Positions 5,596 through 5,818 of a DNA stretch of 5,818 bases are shown here, in pieces. Location of the stretch: positions 1-5,818 of the forward strand of contig CALBZH010000249.1 in assembly GCA_937889795.1 (NCBI GenBank). Reading direction: 5' to 3'. The stretch is from an uncultured Syntrophobacteraceae bacterium (lineage in GTDB: Bacteria; Desulfobacterota; Syntrophobacteria; Syntrophobacterales; Syntrophobacteraceae). The translations under genes were made by a program, and so were the position numbers. The notes under the pieces were generated by a model. The model was not told where the DNA came from, ran no database searches, and worked only from the letters and a program-made list of their open reading frames with translations. Position 1 is the stretch's first letter. Each line of letters opens with the position of its first letter.

Positions 5596-5818
5596 GCTGG
5601 ATGGCCATCAGCCCCGAAATCCTTTATCTGCTTGCGACGTTGGGATTTCTCGCTCTCTCCCTCGGGGGACGGACCAAATCGGGCCGGGAGCACAGCGTCG
5701 CCCTGGCCGTGGCCGGAGCCGGGGTCGTGCTTTCCCTGGTCGTCATCGGGGCAGAAGGTCACATGTTCGCCGCAACGTACCGGGTGGACCTGTTCACGCA
5801 GGTCTTCAAGACGATGCT
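5592..5818 (+). CDS. nuoN: NADH-quinone oxidoreductase subunit N, 3'-truncated by window edge
   Basis: NuoN is the third antiporter-like proton channel, placed next to NuoK in the membrane arm. Only 75 codons plus two bases are present, of roughly 480. The frame begins at ATG 5592, which overlaps the nuoM stop as ATGA (5592-5595), the same join as nuoJ/nuoK. The fragment starts MSWMAISPEILYLLATLGF, has two hydrophobic segments (about 8-24 and 36-52), and contains HMFAATYRVDLFTQVFK (57-73), which fits the NuoN motif before TM3 with its conserved Asp (D66) and Lys (K73). No strong Shine-Dalgarno precedes it, only a weak GAGTGG at 5577-5582, so translation is probably coupled to nuoM. ATG 5601 (Met4) is a less likely start. 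The identification rests on the short fragment and on position in the operon. Confidence 0.9.
   Translation, partial: MSWMAISPEILYLLATLGFLALSLGGRTKSGREHSVALAVAGAGVVLSLVVIGAEGHMFAATYRVDLFTQVFKTM

Overview
The whole window is an internal piece of one operon, on the + strand, for proton-pumping NADH:quinone oxidoreductase (respiratory complex I). In order it carries the 3' two-thirds of nuoH, complete nuoI, nuoJ, nuoK, nuoL and nuoM, and the first 75 codons of nuoN. The order H-I-J-K-L-M-N is the classical bacterial one. No other gene, RNA gene, mobile element or CRISPR array is visible. nuoA-G would lie upstream of base 1, and the rest of nuoN lies beyond base 5818.

Organism: a GC-rich bacterium. 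The subunits resemble the E. coli type of complex I. This is clearest in NuoI, which shares the E. coli-style cysteine region and C-terminal tail, and in NuoK and NuoJ. The proteins are still too divergent to be enterobacterial. A deltaproteobacterial (Desulfobacterota-like) or similarly placed host is my best guess, but the sequence alone does not settle it.

Layout: 2-658 nuoH (partial), a 56-base spacer with a strong hairpin, 715-1251 nuoI, a 10-base spacer, 1262-1780 nuoJ, overlapping by four bases with 1777-2079 nuoK, a 37-base spacer, 2117-4036 nuoL, a 77-base spacer with a possible hairpin over the nuoM ribosome site, and 4114-5595 nuoM, overlapping by four bases with nuoN from 5592. 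There is no gene-free stretch over 300 bases. I see no convincing promoter or factor-independent terminator, which fits co-transcription from upstream.

How the genes work together: NuoI carries the last two [4Fe-4S] clusters and passes electrons to quinone at the junction with NuoH. NuoH, J and K carry the start of the charged axis in the membrane. NuoL, NuoM and NuoN are the three antiporter-like proton channels.

Most notable point: NuoL keeps the canonical TM5 Glu / TM7 Lys pair, but NuoM does not. At the aligned positions it has Asp145 instead of Glu and Leu227 instead of the central Lys, and the usual LPDAH segment reads SPVGH. Secondary points are a perfect 20-bp palindrome inside nuoL and hairpins in the longer intergenic gaps.
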